Numbered from the stretch's first letter, positions 32,299 through 43,065 are shown. The stretch is 64,000 bases of DNA from Adineta vaga (GCA_021613535.1 CP075494.1:2108001-2172000), one strand, 5' to 3'. Numbers and translations: made by a program. The notes: a model not told the origin generated them from the sequence alone.

Positions 32299-33342
32299 AT
32301 CTTCGGCAAACGTCATTAATTCAATGATTCCAAAGCCTTCGGTGTTGTAGCCTATCCATGATCCTCTTCGACCGGGCCGCGATTGGAGTGGGCCAAGTGT
32401 TTCATTCCAGATGAAACGCTCTGGAATGGAAGGACCTTCGAGATCGTTACCGCCCGGAAGTCGAATAAAGCCAGGCTTGAGATCAGCAAACGCTTGTGCG
32501 ATATCCTTGCGAGCACCATTGATTCGACCGTTATACGTAGGAGGTAAGCATGAGATGAGATTGAACTCAAAATCACCTTTGGATCCTGCAGGAAACTCAA
32601 CAAAAAAGTAGTTTTTCGCAGATGGAGCAGCACTGGGAACAACGATGAGTGAAATGAAATTTACCCAGCTACCTGCGGCAACACTGGATACGTCAACAGT
32701 AGTCGAGCCGTAAGTGATTTGGCTATTTGAGTCTTTCAGTCCAATAGTTAATTTACCACCTGCTACAGAAGCCCCAGCTAATGGTTTGTAGAAGAAGCTC
32801 GAATTGTAAGTTTGAGCTTCGACCTTCATACCGTTGAAACCGAAGTTCATGAAACCTGCGACAGCAGTTGAAGTCGATGTCAGTGAGAATTTTAATTGAG
32901 CCGGTAAAGCGGTAGACAAAGGTTGATCGGTGACAAGGTTGATCGATCCCGATCCGTAGGAAGCCCATCCATCGAGCGATCGGCTTCTCTCTAGAAATCA
33001 CATTTAGGTTAAATATATATTCTGGTAGGAAGGAGGGACAGACTTACCTTGAAAAGCACGATTATAGATGAGCTCAGCATATAAACCGCCATCGTCACCC
33101 CTATTGATGTTGGTCTCGAGAATGACACCATGCATTGTAGATGGAATACTCTGACCAGTGGTAGCATCCTGGATATTGAGTGAAACAGTGTTGGCACGTA
33201 TGCTATTCGAAGATGGCCAGGCGACTGACACTGTCGCTAAAAGTACAGTAATAAAGCCGAATATCGACAGTGAATTCTAAATAAAATCCAATTTAGTTAG
33301 GTGGTTTTCGATACCAAAAACAGAAGATGTACTTGCCTTCAT
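32272..33342 (-). pseudogene. GH51 alpha-L-arabinofuranosidase, truncated by a telomere-like repeat
   Basis: Exons 33342-33337, 33276-33048 and 32990-32272 join in frame (about 317 aa). The first intron uses a GC-AG site with the perfect GC donor context AAG|GCAAGT. The N-terminus is a signal peptide (NSLSIFGFITVLLATVSVAW). The body matches fungal/bacterial GH51 arabinofuranosidases, which strip arabinose from hemicellulose: HGVILETNINRGDDGGLY, ELIYNRAFQ, a beta-sandwich with SLDGWASYGSG, then IRLPGGNDLEG and a WNETLGPLQSRPGR stretch from the barrel start. The catalytic Glu residues lie further on in the family and are missing here, since the frame runs into (GTGTGGG)n and stops. Normal length is about 500-650 aa. 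Base composition is less AT-rich than in neighbours. It is probably inactive. Confidence 0.85.
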
Positions 33343-33433
33343 GATTAAGACCTTTCAGAGACACAAACGAACGATAGTATGACGAAACGAATGAAAGAAA
33401 TGAAAACTGAGTGTGATAAGATAAGGGACAATG

Positions 33434-33442
33434 CTTTATATA
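33434..33442 (-). promoter_or_regulatory. TATA box of the GH51 gene
   Basis: TATATAAAG on the minus strand, about 95 bp upstream of the GH51 ATG. It fits a TATA-driven promoter, so the foreign gene has a eukaryote-style promoter. Confidence 0.45.
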
Positions 33443-33742
33443 GAGGACTGAGCCTCACAACCACTCATTCTGGATATGGCATATTTCTCTGATAACAGCA
33501 GAAAGTTAAATTTAATTTCACCTTTTCATTAAGAACTCTCGCATCAGTGGTTCTTTACGATATCTGCGCATAAGAAAAAATACCGAATGTTCGGGATGGA
33601 TTTCGCAATTGCAAAAGTCAACAAAGTATAGTTAAAAATAGGATGTTCTGAATGAGATTCGTCTAGAAGTTCGTAACAAAATCTGATAACACATTAACTG
33701 TGTTTTAAAGATCAGATCTGACTGAAGACCGGAATGAGAAAG

Positions 33743-33807
33743 TTGGGTGTGGGTGTGGGTGTGATTGTCGTTATTGTCTTCAACTACACGCACCTCCACT
33801 CACACTG
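33743..33807. repeat. Telomere-like hairpin element
   Basis: Left arm TTGGGTGTGGGTGTGGGTGT, a near-perfect (TGTGGG) run. The right arm is more diverged (ACACGCACCTCCACTCACAC). It lies about 390 bp beyond the methyltransferase stop codon. Confidence 0.75.
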
Positions 33808-34189
33808 TCGTTGGTTAACATTGAACAAAGCACGGTTACTTATTTACAATTCGATACCTTTTTCTACGATAATCTACAAAGCAATCAGATTTTTCTTATT
33901 ACATTCATGGATATCGAAGTCTGTTCCTTTTACATCAAATTTAACTGCTGGAAAATTTTTCAAAAAATACGATGCAATGTTTTTGCTGTCTTTCATCTAT
34001 AGTATTAGCTGTAAAGTTGAAACATTGTGAGGAGGTAGTACTAATGACCCTTAGTAATATTTGATAGTTTCATGATGATTGAATTTTGAATAAGGGATCC
34101 TCTTATTTGAAAAGAAAAATTATATAGGAAAACGATTTGAACATTATTTGTTTGTATTGTTCCTTTTCGGAAGTTAATTGAAGTGTTCT

Positions 34190-35281
34190 TTAACAAAACA
34201 TGCGCATAAAAGTCCATTCGACACAAGAATGATCATGTTTATTTAGCTCGTACTGCAGAAGTCGATAGCCACTTTTCCATAATTGCGAGAATAAAGAGAT
34301 ATGCAAAATACTGTGATATGCATCTCGGTGCCACCAATGAGATTCAAAGGATATTTGATATGGCAAGTTTTGTTTCGTATCATTTTTCAACAGATCTCTG
34401 AATGCAGAATATTCTCCACCTTCAATGTCCATTTTTAAAACATGTATTTGATTATGATTGTTTATCTTCATGATCTGATCAAAGCTCATATAAGTCATTA
34501 TAGTCAAAAGCGGGTTATCGAGATACTTGCCCGATTCTGGATAGATATAGCGCTGCATTGGTGAATTTTCACCTAGACAAATTTTATAAAAATGTAATCG
34601 ATCGTATTTTGTTTGTGGCGGAAAACTTGTACAGTCGAAAGTGTACACAGTGCATTTAGTTTGTGCCAAAATCGATTCTTCAAATCTGAAATCATTTCCA
34701 GAGCCCAAACTGTATACCGTACAAGAATCATCAGATGATAGTATTTCTAAACCACAAAGCAACTTTCCTGTATCATCTGGAAGACCGTAACGTTTCATGT
34801 GATTGTTATTATACGGACAGGCTAGCAAGTCAGCGGTTGGATAGAGAATTTTGGGAAACTCTCCTTTTGTTTCATTAGGAGAGAGAACGTATTTTTTGAT
34901 GAAATCAAAAGTTTTTGAAAATTCATCTTGCGTCCACAAGTAGTGTTTGTATTCGAAGTCTAAGACTAGCTGTTTGTTGTAACCTATTATAAACGGGTTT
35001 TTTCTACACCATTGAAGACTATTTGATATTATCGTATCACTCTGTTTGCTGAAGTTGACGTGCGAGACAATTGAATACCTTTTGTTGAAATCAACGATGT
35101 GTGTTGTATAGAAGTAAAGAATGCACAAAAATAGCATCAGCAGAAGAGAAAACTTCATATAACTTTCATTGCGTGTAAACAGGAAAGTCATTGGTACTTT
35201 AATCAAATCGAAGATTTTTTTCCTTTTCCCTTTGTCGTTTATGTTATCAGATAAACTATTATATTGAAAGTTTTCGACCAT
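34190..35281 (-). CDS. FkbM/METTL24-like methyltransferase, type II membrane protein
   Basis: Single-exon gene of 363 aa. A cytosolic N-terminus of about 42 aa is followed by one membrane segment (FSLLLMLFLCILYFYTTHIV, residues 44-63), typical of a Golgi or ER type II protein. The lumenal part has a SAM-binding fold. VYSLGSGNDFRFEESI corresponds to the Gly-rich motif I with its acidic partner. CTVYTFDCTSF and HVLKMDIEGGEYSAFRDLL match the Methyltransf_22/FkbM signature (K-x-D-I-E-G-x-E). These fit the METTL24-like family, where the acceptor is unknown and may be a glycan. The Arg-Lys run just before the membrane segment agrees with an inside N-terminus. No intron or frameshift was seen. Confidence 0.82.
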   Translation of the reverse strand: MVENFQYNSLSDNINDKGKRKKIFDLIKVPMTFLFTRNESYMKFSLLLMLFLCILYFYTTHIVDFNKRYSIVSHVNFSKQSDTIISNSLQWCRKNPFIIGYNKQLVLDFEYKHYLWTQDEFSKTFDFIKKYVLSPNETKGEFPKILYPTADLLACPYNNNHMKRYGLPDDTGKLLCGLEILSSDDSCTVYSLGSGNDFRFEESILAQTKCTVYTFDCTSFPPQTKYDRLHFYKICLGENSPMQRYIYPESGKYLDNPLLTIMTYMSFDQIMKINNHNQIHVLKMDIEGGEYSAFRDLLKNDTKQNLPYQISFESHWWHRDAYHSILHISLFSQLWKSGYRLLQYELNKHDHSCVEWTFMRMFC

Positions 35282-35675
35282 TATTTCAACTGTTTATTCA
35301 CCTAAGAAGAATTGAAACATAAAATTTAAAGAACTACAACAAGGATGGGTGGGGGCAAGGATAAGAGTAAGAGTTAGGTAGAAGAAGGAATTTTCACATT
35401 CACATTTATACCTTCAAAAATCAAAACTAACTTTTGAATCAATCGTCGACGATGTCTTTGATTCCTTTACGACGAAGGACGCAAGCAATGTCAAAGTATT
35501 TGTAGTGTCTTTCTTATTCTTTCTTTTTTCTTCCATTCATTTTATTCAGCATTTTTTCAGTTGCAAAATTCGATGGCAACGTTTCTTTTTATTTGTTGTC
35601 ATAACTTCGCTCTTTAACGTACAGCAATGTCACGCATGTTGCAGATTAGGAGTGCTGAAAATTCATCTCCTGTTC

Positions 35676-35730
35676 TTGAGGATGGGTGCGAGTGGGCCAA
35701 GAAAATAACCATACTCTCACCCACACTCTA
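35676..35730. repeat. Telomere-like hairpin element
   Basis: Left arm CTTGAGGATGGGTGCGAGTG and right arm CTCTCACCCACACTCTAA around a loop of about 18 nt. Confidence 0.65.
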
Positions 35731-36243
35731 AATCTTATTAATCTGTTTTTAATCGATTCTTCTTTGTAAAGTGGTGACGGCAGAATATAAATGAAATATA
35801 ATAAAATATAAGTGTGATCCGTGTAAATGAATAACTATCAATAGACTGACAATTATTAAAAAATAAAATAATCATTTGAGATAATTGATTAAAAAAAAAC
35901 AAATGGGACTCAAAGAAATTCTAAATGGTGAGAGAAAACATCAATGAATCATTTGAAATGAGCTTTATTTTGTATATTTACTTTTGATCGACTAATATTC
36001 AATAGAAGAATTAAAGTAGAAATAAAAGTTTAACTGAATGAAATGATTTGATAGTGCGTGAGTGAGATTGATGTAAGTCGGCATTTTCGGGAGGGAGGAT
36101 GACCTTAACTCTTTTTGGACGGGATTTTCTTAAAGAAAAAACACAAAAATCAATCTTTTCAGAACCGACTGATTCTAATTTTCATTCAAATTTATTGATA
36201 TGACTTTATAGTATGATAGTCGTGAAAATAATTCGGAATGCAT

Positions 36244-36299
36244 GTGAGGCTGTGGAAGGGTACAAGTCAGTGTCTCTACCCTCACCCACCCACACCCTT
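36244..36299. repeat. Telomere-like hairpin element
   Basis: Left arm GTGAGGCTGTGGAAGGGTAC and right arm ACCCTCACCCACCCACACCC around a loop of about 15 nt. Confidence 0.6.
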
Positions 36300-36504
36300 T
36301 GTATTAAATTGACATTTACTTGCATGATAACATTCGAAACAAATACACATGATTCGATTTGGACAAGGTCGATCTTGAAACCATGATGCATTATTTTTAC
36401 GATCATGTACGATGTTTGATTAAAATCAAATGAAAACAATTAGTATTGTGTTTATTTGTACATAAACACATAAAAGTATCTTCATCATGAAAACAGGCAA
36501 ACTT

Positions 36505-36546
36505 TGTGGGTGCGAGTAAGAACGAGATCCCCATCCACACTCGCAG
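36505..36546. repeat. Telomere-like hairpin element
   Basis: Left arm TGTGGGTGCGAGT and right arm CCCATCCACACTCGCA around a loop of about 13 nt. Confidence 0.65.
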
Positions 36547-36873
36547 CTAATAATAATGACTAGTTTCACGAAATGCAACGCTACATGTATCTATGTGGTG
36601 CTTTATTGTCTTTTGTGTATATTTTGAGAGATCACTAGTATTATCGTTGGTCTTACTAGACAGTAGCTTGTCTACGAAGGAAATCAATAAGTTTTTTTTC
36701 TTTTCATTGCACATCTCTGTGTACGGTTTTGATTAAACATGGAGATAAAATGTACACATTCTATATTTCTAATAAGAAATGATATTAAAAGAAAATATCT
36801 TCGTTCTCTTACTCGTCATCAACCGATACATGAACGATAATAAAAATCACGTCATTTTTCTGTTCTTATATCT

Positions 36874-36883
36874 TGTATAAATA
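36874..36883 (+). promoter_or_regulatory. TATA-like box before the P450 pseudogene
   Basis: TGTATAAATA lies about 80 bp upstream of the P450 start codon, so the promoter appears intact although the coding region is broken. Confidence 0.4.
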
Positions 36884-36960
36884 AAACCATTAGGTTTTAA
36901 TAGCGCGACAGAACAGAGAGAGAAAAAAACAGACACTTTTCCCATTTTATAAACGTTAAT

Positions 36961-38478
36961 ATGATACTACTGATGACATTATATGTTATACTTGGTCTAA
37001 TTTCTTTGATTATTTTCTATATTTATTGGAAATATATTTATTCAAAAAAAAAGATTTATAATATATTACGTAATCAAGGTCTACCATGTGAACCATTTAT
37101 TCCATTTGTTGGTCAATTACCTGATATACGACGTGCAATTGCTGGTGATAATGCCATGAACTATCGATTAGCTCTGGCAAAAAAACATGATTATGTTTAT
37201 GTTTCTTCGTTTGGTCCATCAATACATTTGAATGTAATGGAACCAGATATGCTTGCTGATGTTTATGGTCGATCACATGCGCAAGATTATACAAAACCAG
37301 ACGATACTGTAATATTTTTTAAACCTTTAATTGGTATACATAATTTATTAGTGAGTGAAGGAGAAGAACATGAACATGAACGAAAAATGCTCAATCCAGC
37401 GTTTCATTTCATTAAATTACAATCAATGATTCCTATAATAGTTGATCAAACAAATAAATCTTTTAATGATTTTCTTTCAACAACCAAACAAGGTAAAGTA
37501 GTTGATTTACAAGTAGAATTAGCTATTCTTACATTAGTAATTATATCATCCAGTGCATTCGGTAAAGGTTTAGAAACGATGACGAATGCAAAACAAATTA
37601 TAAGTCATACATTTAATGATTTATTAACAGCTATATCATACCGAACTATACGTGCAATTAATCTAATACCAATTATTTGTCGATTACCATTTCGGCGCAA
37701 AAATATTGTGGATAAAGGTTCACGCGAAATTTCTCTATTTGTTGATCAAATCATTGCTGATCGTCCATCTCATCGATCAACTAGTTTATCTTCTAATGAA
37801 GATATTCTTGATCTTCTACTTACAGCAGTTGATAGTAAAGGACAATTGTTTAGTGATCAAGAAATTAAAGATCAAGCATTAGCTTTCATATTTGCTGGCC
37901 ATGAAACAACAGGTAATTTAATGGCATAGATTATGTATATATTAATGATACATGATGATGTATTAGAAGCTTGTCAAGAAGAAATCGCTCGAATACTTCC
38001 GAATAATATGGAACCTAATTATGAACAGATGAATGAATTGATTGTATGTGAAGCAATTATACAAGAAACACTTCGTTTATATCGACCAGAACCAATGACT
38101 GTGCGAAAATGTATTCGTGAACATTACATCGGTAGTAAAGAACATCGTCAAATATGAATTCCTGTTGGTGCAAGTATTCTACTTAATACTTATGTTCTTC
38201 ATCGACGAGAAGAATTTGATTATAAACGCTGGATTCGAGATCCTGTGGCAGGTCTTAAACCAAAATTAGCTCATCCATTCTGTTATTTACCATTTGTTGC
38301 TGGACCACGAAATTGTATTGGTCAAAATTTTGCTTTACTTGAAGCAAAAATTATGTTAGCAATGCTTGTCCAACGATGTCATTTTCAATTGGAACCTGGA
38401 CAAAAAATTATTCCAGAAAATCACGTTACTATGCCACCAAAATATGGATTACAAGCAAGAATTACTAAACGATCATAA
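36961..38478 (+). pseudogene. Cytochrome P450 with two in-frame stop codons
   Basis: One continuous frame of 505 codons with the usual P450 length and order, broken only by a TAG at 37927-37929 and a TGA at 38155-38157. It has an N-terminal ER membrane anchor (about residues 1-22) and a Pro-rich hinge (PCEPFIPFVGQLP). The I-helix oxygen motif is AGHETT, the K-helix is ETLRLYRP, and the haem loop FVAGPRNCIGQNFALLEAK contains the Cys ligand. The family is a CYP4/CYP3-clan-like monooxygenase. The TAG follows NLMA, where homologues have Trp. The TGA stands before IPVG, where Arg is common. Each needs only one transition, so the break is recent or may be allelic. All core residues are intact otherwise. 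Confidence 0.88.
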
Positions 38479-38710
38479 CAAAAAAATATAATTTGACTTT
38501 AGCTATTAAAAGAATTATCAGTTGACTAGTAATAAATATCTCATAAACGTAATAGCAATTATGATGCAGAAAAAGAATTTGCTAAGAAATCACTTAGATA
38601 TGATACAGGTGGAAATCAAATGTATTAGCAATATTTTAGCAATTCGAAAAGAAAGAAATACTTCATAAAAGAGTTTCATATATGCCATCCTGATGATGAG
38701 TGTGACTAAC
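38479..38710. other. 3' flank of P450 pseudogene
   Basis: Non-coding, AT-rich, nothing recognised before the hairpin at 38711. Confidence 0.4.
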
Positions 38711-38796
38711 GAAGGGGAGAGGAGACGGATTCGAAAGAATCTGAAGGCTGAAGGGGTCCATGGGATCTAAGGACCCATGATCCGCTTTTCTCCCTT
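38711..38796. repeat. GC-richer imperfect hairpin, possible small non-autonomous element
   Basis: The outer arms GAAGGGGAGAGGAGACGGAT and TGATCCGCTTTTCTCCCTT pair imperfectly. Inner blocks GGGTCC and GGACCC pair too, and GATTC/GAATC form a small side stem. It is not the telomere-like family, although one C-rich arm of that family lies 55 bp downstream. Confidence 0.45.
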
Positions 38797-38849
38797 GTGG
38801 TGTTCTATACGTTTTGTATTGGTTTGGCGCACTTGTCATTAGAAACATT

Positions 38850-38877
38850 GCAACCGCCCACACCCACACCTTCAAGA
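38850..38877. repeat. Single C-rich telomere-like arm
   Basis: CCGCCCACACCCACACCTTC without a clear G-rich partner nearby. Confidence 0.5.
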
Positions 38878-39295
38878 TGAAAGAAAAGAGTTAAAGAATC
38901 ATAATAACAACTCGTTGATGACTTGATATAAGTTTTGAATAAATTCGATCAAGATTTTCTCGACCAATCATAATAAAGTGTGGGATAAACAAGTTTTGTC
39001 ATCGTCAATTTTTATAAAAGAATCATTATTATTCATTGCAAGAAGAATAAATATGCAGATGTGACTCCATACATTAAAATACTTATAAATAAGTACTCAC
39101 CTATTCAAAAGAACCAAACTACTTTTCTAACAAAACGTTTATTTTTACAGGTACTTTTTGTATGAATCAGCCCACTCTTCTGTCAATACGTTTGTCCTTA
39201 CAGCTAAAATACATGAAAAGACAAGGTTAAAGAAAAATGTTTTTCGCTTACTTTTTTTCAAGTTAAGGTTTTTGATATTCTGCTAGTGCTTTCGA
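38878..39295. other. Intergenic region, no gene seen
   Basis: AT-rich 5' flank of the DEG/ENaC channel gene. Nothing else recognised. Confidence 0.4.
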
Positions 39296-39304
39296 TTTAT
39301 AAAA
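39296..39304 (+). promoter_or_regulatory. TATA box of the DEG/ENaC gene
   Basis: TTTATAAAA lies 59 bp upstream of the channel start codon. Confidence 0.45.
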
Positions 39305-39362
39305 TGTAAGAAACCCTAGTGAATAAAAAGTACTTTTTTTTGTTTTGTTTAAGAGTAACACG

Positions 39363-41055
39363 ATGGAATCCGATCAAAAAGGTATTCTTTCAGTAATTAA
39401 TATCTTTCCCGTTAATCCTAAGACAAAAGAAATAAGAAAACTTCGTCGACGTCGTTCAATCGTTCGTGAATTTAGTTTGAACACATCAATGCATGGTATT
39501 CCAGGCATTGCTAGAAGCGAAAGTGTACAAAATCGTATCTTTTGGACGATTATATTTTTAATATTCGCAAGTATAATGTTCTTTTTTATTATTCAAGCCA
39601 TTCGCGCATATTTCGACTATCCAACGCAAACATCGGTGAGTATTATTAGTGAACGACAACAACAATTTCCTGCATTAACGTTTTGTAATGCCGGTGCATT
39701 TCGATATGATAAGTTTATTGGACCATTTCTGAATTATGTAAATAACTTAAATCTAACAAATGTCATGAATGCAGATTCATCTGGTTCAATTCAAACCCAA
39801 TTAATGAGAAGTTATTTACCGTTTATTATAAATCAAGGTCAATCCATAGAACCATTTATGTATACTTTGGACACGATGATGATAGATTGTCAATTTGAGC
39901 AGACGTCATGTTCGGCTAAAGATTTCATTTCATTCTATTCATCAGCATATGGTCGTTGTTTTACATTTAATGCTAAAACAAAAAATTCCAGTTTACATTA
40001 TAACTATATGAGTAGTGATGTAAGCAAACTTACGGTGCGCCTCTATCTCTATAGCTATCAATATGTATCTCTTATAACAGAAGGTAAAGACAAACATATG
40101 AATATCTTATATTTCTATGTATTTAGGTATGGGTATGATGGCAATGGTACATGATAATGAGCAATTACCTCTCATTGAGAGAGCTGGGATGACTTTAGCA
40201 CCTGGTTTCAAACACAGATTGACCTTTACGAAAAAAACAGTTTATTCTTTGCCATCTCCTTATTCATCTTGTACAAATGAAATTCCTCTTGCAATGAAAA
40301 TTATGTTTGATCAATATGAAGGCGCAGATTATACCTACTCAGAAGATATTTGTTATATCATATGTGCACAAGCATACATGTAACGCTTTGAAAGATTACA
40401 ACGCAAAAAAGATGTCCTTTTTTCTATTTTCAGTTATGATCAATGTGGATGTGTCTTTCCGGGACAATGGAATGCTCGCTCTATAGTTTTACCGGGTACG
40501 AATAAAGTTGTTCTAGCACCCTTATGTAATGCATCTGACAGTTGCTTTGCGATAGCAATGCATAATTTCGATTCGACGCCGTCTATTCATGATGATTATT
40601 GTTCATACTGTTCACAGCAATGTTCGATTACAAATTTTATTGTTAAATCATCAATCATGACCACACCATCTGAATGGCTTATGACGACTATTAAGAATTT
40701 CGTTGAAAATTCATCGGTGCCCTTGGCCAGTGATTGGTCCACACAATGGCGTGAACATATTCGTACAAGTTATCTCTCATTAGAATTATCAGGTGAATCA
40801 ACTCTAATTGAAAACTATACTGAAACGGCATCAATGGGATTTGTTGATGTTATTTCAAATGTAGGTGGACAGACAGGTCTATGGATTGGTATCAGTTTTC
40901 TATCATTAATGGAAGTCATAGAAATGCTCTATCGTCTTATACGATATCACATTTATCTTGTTCGAAGAGGCTTGACTAAAAATACAAACGTGCCGAATAC
41001 TCCGAAACCTGATTATGACATTGACTCTATTCGAATCAAAGATAGTAAAAATTAA
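39363..41055 (+). CDS. DEG/ENaC (amiloride-sensitive-type) sodium channel subunit
   Basis: Three exons, 39363-40083, 40127-40379 and 40434-41055, join in phases 1 and 2 (introns 43 and 54 nt), giving 531 aa. The start MESDQKG is the first ATG. A basic cytosolic N-terminus is followed by TM1 (IFWTIIFLIFASIMFFFIIQ, about residues 60-80), then SERQQQFPALTFCN, the post-TM1 FPAxTxCN signature of the family. A large Cys-rich ectodomain has CSAKDF and YGRCFTFN. The C-terminal part, with GCVFPG and C-x2-C spacing, leads to TM2. GLWIGISFLSLMEVIE holds the GxS selectivity filter (G-I-S). This should form a trimeric Na+-permeable channel at the plasma membrane, gated by acid, peptide or force. A telomere-like hairpin lies 126 bp beyond the stop. 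Confidence 0.9.
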
Positions 41056-41180
41056 GTTTCTAACGTTAAAGTAATATTTATAATCATACAGCGATGATTT
41101 CATTTTTTCGCAAAAACACTTGTAATTTGACAAAAACGTTTTTCTTAATCAAGATGACTATTGAACGTGACATAATTATA

Positions 41181-41247
41181 GGGTGTGGGTGTGACTAACG
41201 TTGGTTCTTACGATATCTTTACCCTCACTCACAGACACCTACACCCA
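41181..41247. repeat. Telomere-like hairpin element
   Basis: Left arm AGGGTGTGGGTGTGAC and right arm ACCCTCACTCACAG followed by ACACCTACACCC, around a loop of about 25 nt. Confidence 0.7.
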
Positions 41248-41748
41248 AAACAAAAAATTCATTGAGAGTATCTATGTACTTCCATTCATTCAGGTAAGAA
41301 TATCTTGGTTGGAACGATAAGAAACTTTCATTGTTATAGATTTGAAATATTTTTACCCTGTTTGTTTGATACTCCCTTATAGTATATGTATCAGTCGAGT
41401 TAGATATACATTTGTTCACTTTGTAAGTGTTTAAATCTTTTAAACGAAACGAGAAAATTTCATTCGATTGACGTCATACAGATAGATTCAAAAAATAAAC
41501 GCGTATATAAGAGTGAAATCACAAACTTTCAGTGTAATTATCATTCAATGGAAAGGTGCAGTACAGAAAAACAAGTTCGTTGTTTATATTTAACTAAGAT
41601 ATGTTGCTTCATCTTTTCATACGGATTAGAATCATCCTTAACCAACAATCATAGCAAAAAAGATAGATAAAGATTCTTATCTGCATACAAAACCTGTCAC
41701 ATTCACAGGTTATTCATGCATATACGTCATAACTCACGTAGCATCACC
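41248..41748. other. Intergenic region, no gene seen
   Basis: AT-rich 5' flank of the remnant gene at 41808. Nothing recognised. Confidence 0.4.
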
Positions 41749-41756
41749 TATAAAAG
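41749..41756 (+). promoter_or_regulatory. Canonical TATA box before a broken gene
   Basis: TATAAAAG lies 52 bp upstream of the ATG at 41808. The promoter survives although the gene behind it is frameshifted. Confidence 0.5.
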
Positions 41757-41807
41757 TATCTAGGTGCTCTTGATTTATCAAACACAAACCACAACTTTAT
41801 TATATTG

Positions 41808-42746
41808 ATGTGTTGTGTAAAACGATACTTGTATGGATACTAGCCACTTTTGCTTTGATAGAGAACAAACCACCCATATCCTCGAAGAATGACGTAGTTC
41901 ATCAATTTATGGTACAACAAAATCATCATGAAGAAAAGATTGTATCTGCTACCAAAACGTCGAACAAGCTGATCCGTTGTCTCAAGCATTGCTTTTTGAC
42001 ATTTCCTCTCATGATTCATTGGCTATTCCATCACGCTGCGACACTTATGTACAATCTGAAAGATGTGTAATGAATCTTGTTGTGGATTATGTTAAAAACA
42101 AAGGTACTGTCGATTTTACCAGTAGCAACGTGACTGATGTTGTCTTTGATGTTAGTCTGGAAGTGGACAGTCATTTTACTTATATGAACAGCATGCTGAG
42201 AAAGATGTATATTGGGCGTATAGTTGCACGACTTATGATGAATGTAGTAGCAACTATTTTAACAAATATGCTTTATATTATCTTGAATTGACTAAACAAT
42301 TACAAAGTTTGCATTCTCAACTGTCTACATTCATCTATAATAATGTTAGTTCATCAAGTGTACAACAATGTTATGGTGAGTCGAATGTCAAAATGGCATC
42401 TGTGGATTTATTTCAAACGATATCCACAATGTAGCCGCCCAGTATACTTGTAGTGCAAAGCAAGATCATCCAGATATTTTTTTATGAAATAATTGAAGCA
42501 TCATCAATGAATACAAGAACAAAGACAACAAAAGAGATTTCTTTTACATGTAATCTGGATAAATGCAATCCTCCTGAAAATGGAGCAGCGATGAAAAAAG
42601 TGATTGAAGATAACTGGGTGGGTGTTTTAGATATTAATTCTGCATCGCAAAGCATGGCTACTATTTCAATGCATTTGTTGAGCGTTTATTTAATTATCGT
42701 ATTTTTCACAAAGTTTTTTTTAAAATCCAAACACAGTTTTAAATAA
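41808..42746 (+). pseudogene. Remnant of a secreted, membrane-anchored protein with several frameshifts
   Basis: Homology-like coding content moves through all three frames. The ATG at 41808 is out of frame with the signal-peptide-like LCKTILVWILATFALI that starts two bases later. The frame then shifts near 41950 to VEQADPLSQALLFDISSHDS and a stretch with CDTY and SERC, and shifts again near 42200 to a YSCTTYDECSSNYF stretch. A stop interrupts near 42432. A final open part (42453-42746) ends in a hydrophobic C-terminus, like a GPI signal or membrane anchor (LLSVYLIIVFFTKFFL). The family was not recognised; the scattered Cys suggest an extracellular domain. At least three breaks make an active product unlikely. 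The coordinates mark the extent of the remnant. Confidence 0.6.
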
Positions 42747-43065
42747 GAAAATTGGCAAAGGGACACGAAAGGCTAAAAAGCATACGCGAAGAAATTAATG
42801 CCGAATACAAAGAGTGAGTAGTTGACTAACACCTCAACACTCTCTTTCAAATCGTATTTCGCAAAACATCAACACAAAAACTATTGAACTTTACAAAAAG
42901 ATACAGGCAATCTAATATTTACTCTACTTATTCAGAACCATCTCCAAAGTTTTCTCTTAGTTTCTTCGTTTTTTTTTCTTAATTTTCAATAAATAAAATC
43001 TTTATTTATTATATTGTTCAAAAAAGAAATTGTTGAATTTGTCTTTGAAAACATAAAATTGAGTT
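42747..43065. other. Intergenic region, no gene seen
   Basis: About 320 bp between two gene remnants. AT-rich; an AATAAA occurs near 42989. Nothing else recognised. Confidence 0.4.

Larger units (their letters stand above)
35282..36873. other. Gene-free region with three telomere-like hairpins
   Basis: No gene was recognised in 1.6 kb. Hairpins lie at 35676-35730, 36244-36299 and 36505-36546, and a decayed G-rich arm at about 35341-35360. This is the highest local density of the family in the window. Confidence 0.5.

Noticed and set aside
36961-38478. Stop codon reassignment or read-through to explain the P450 stops
   Set aside because: TAG, TGA and TAA all act as ordinary terminators in neighbouring genes, and two different stop types would need recoding in one gene.
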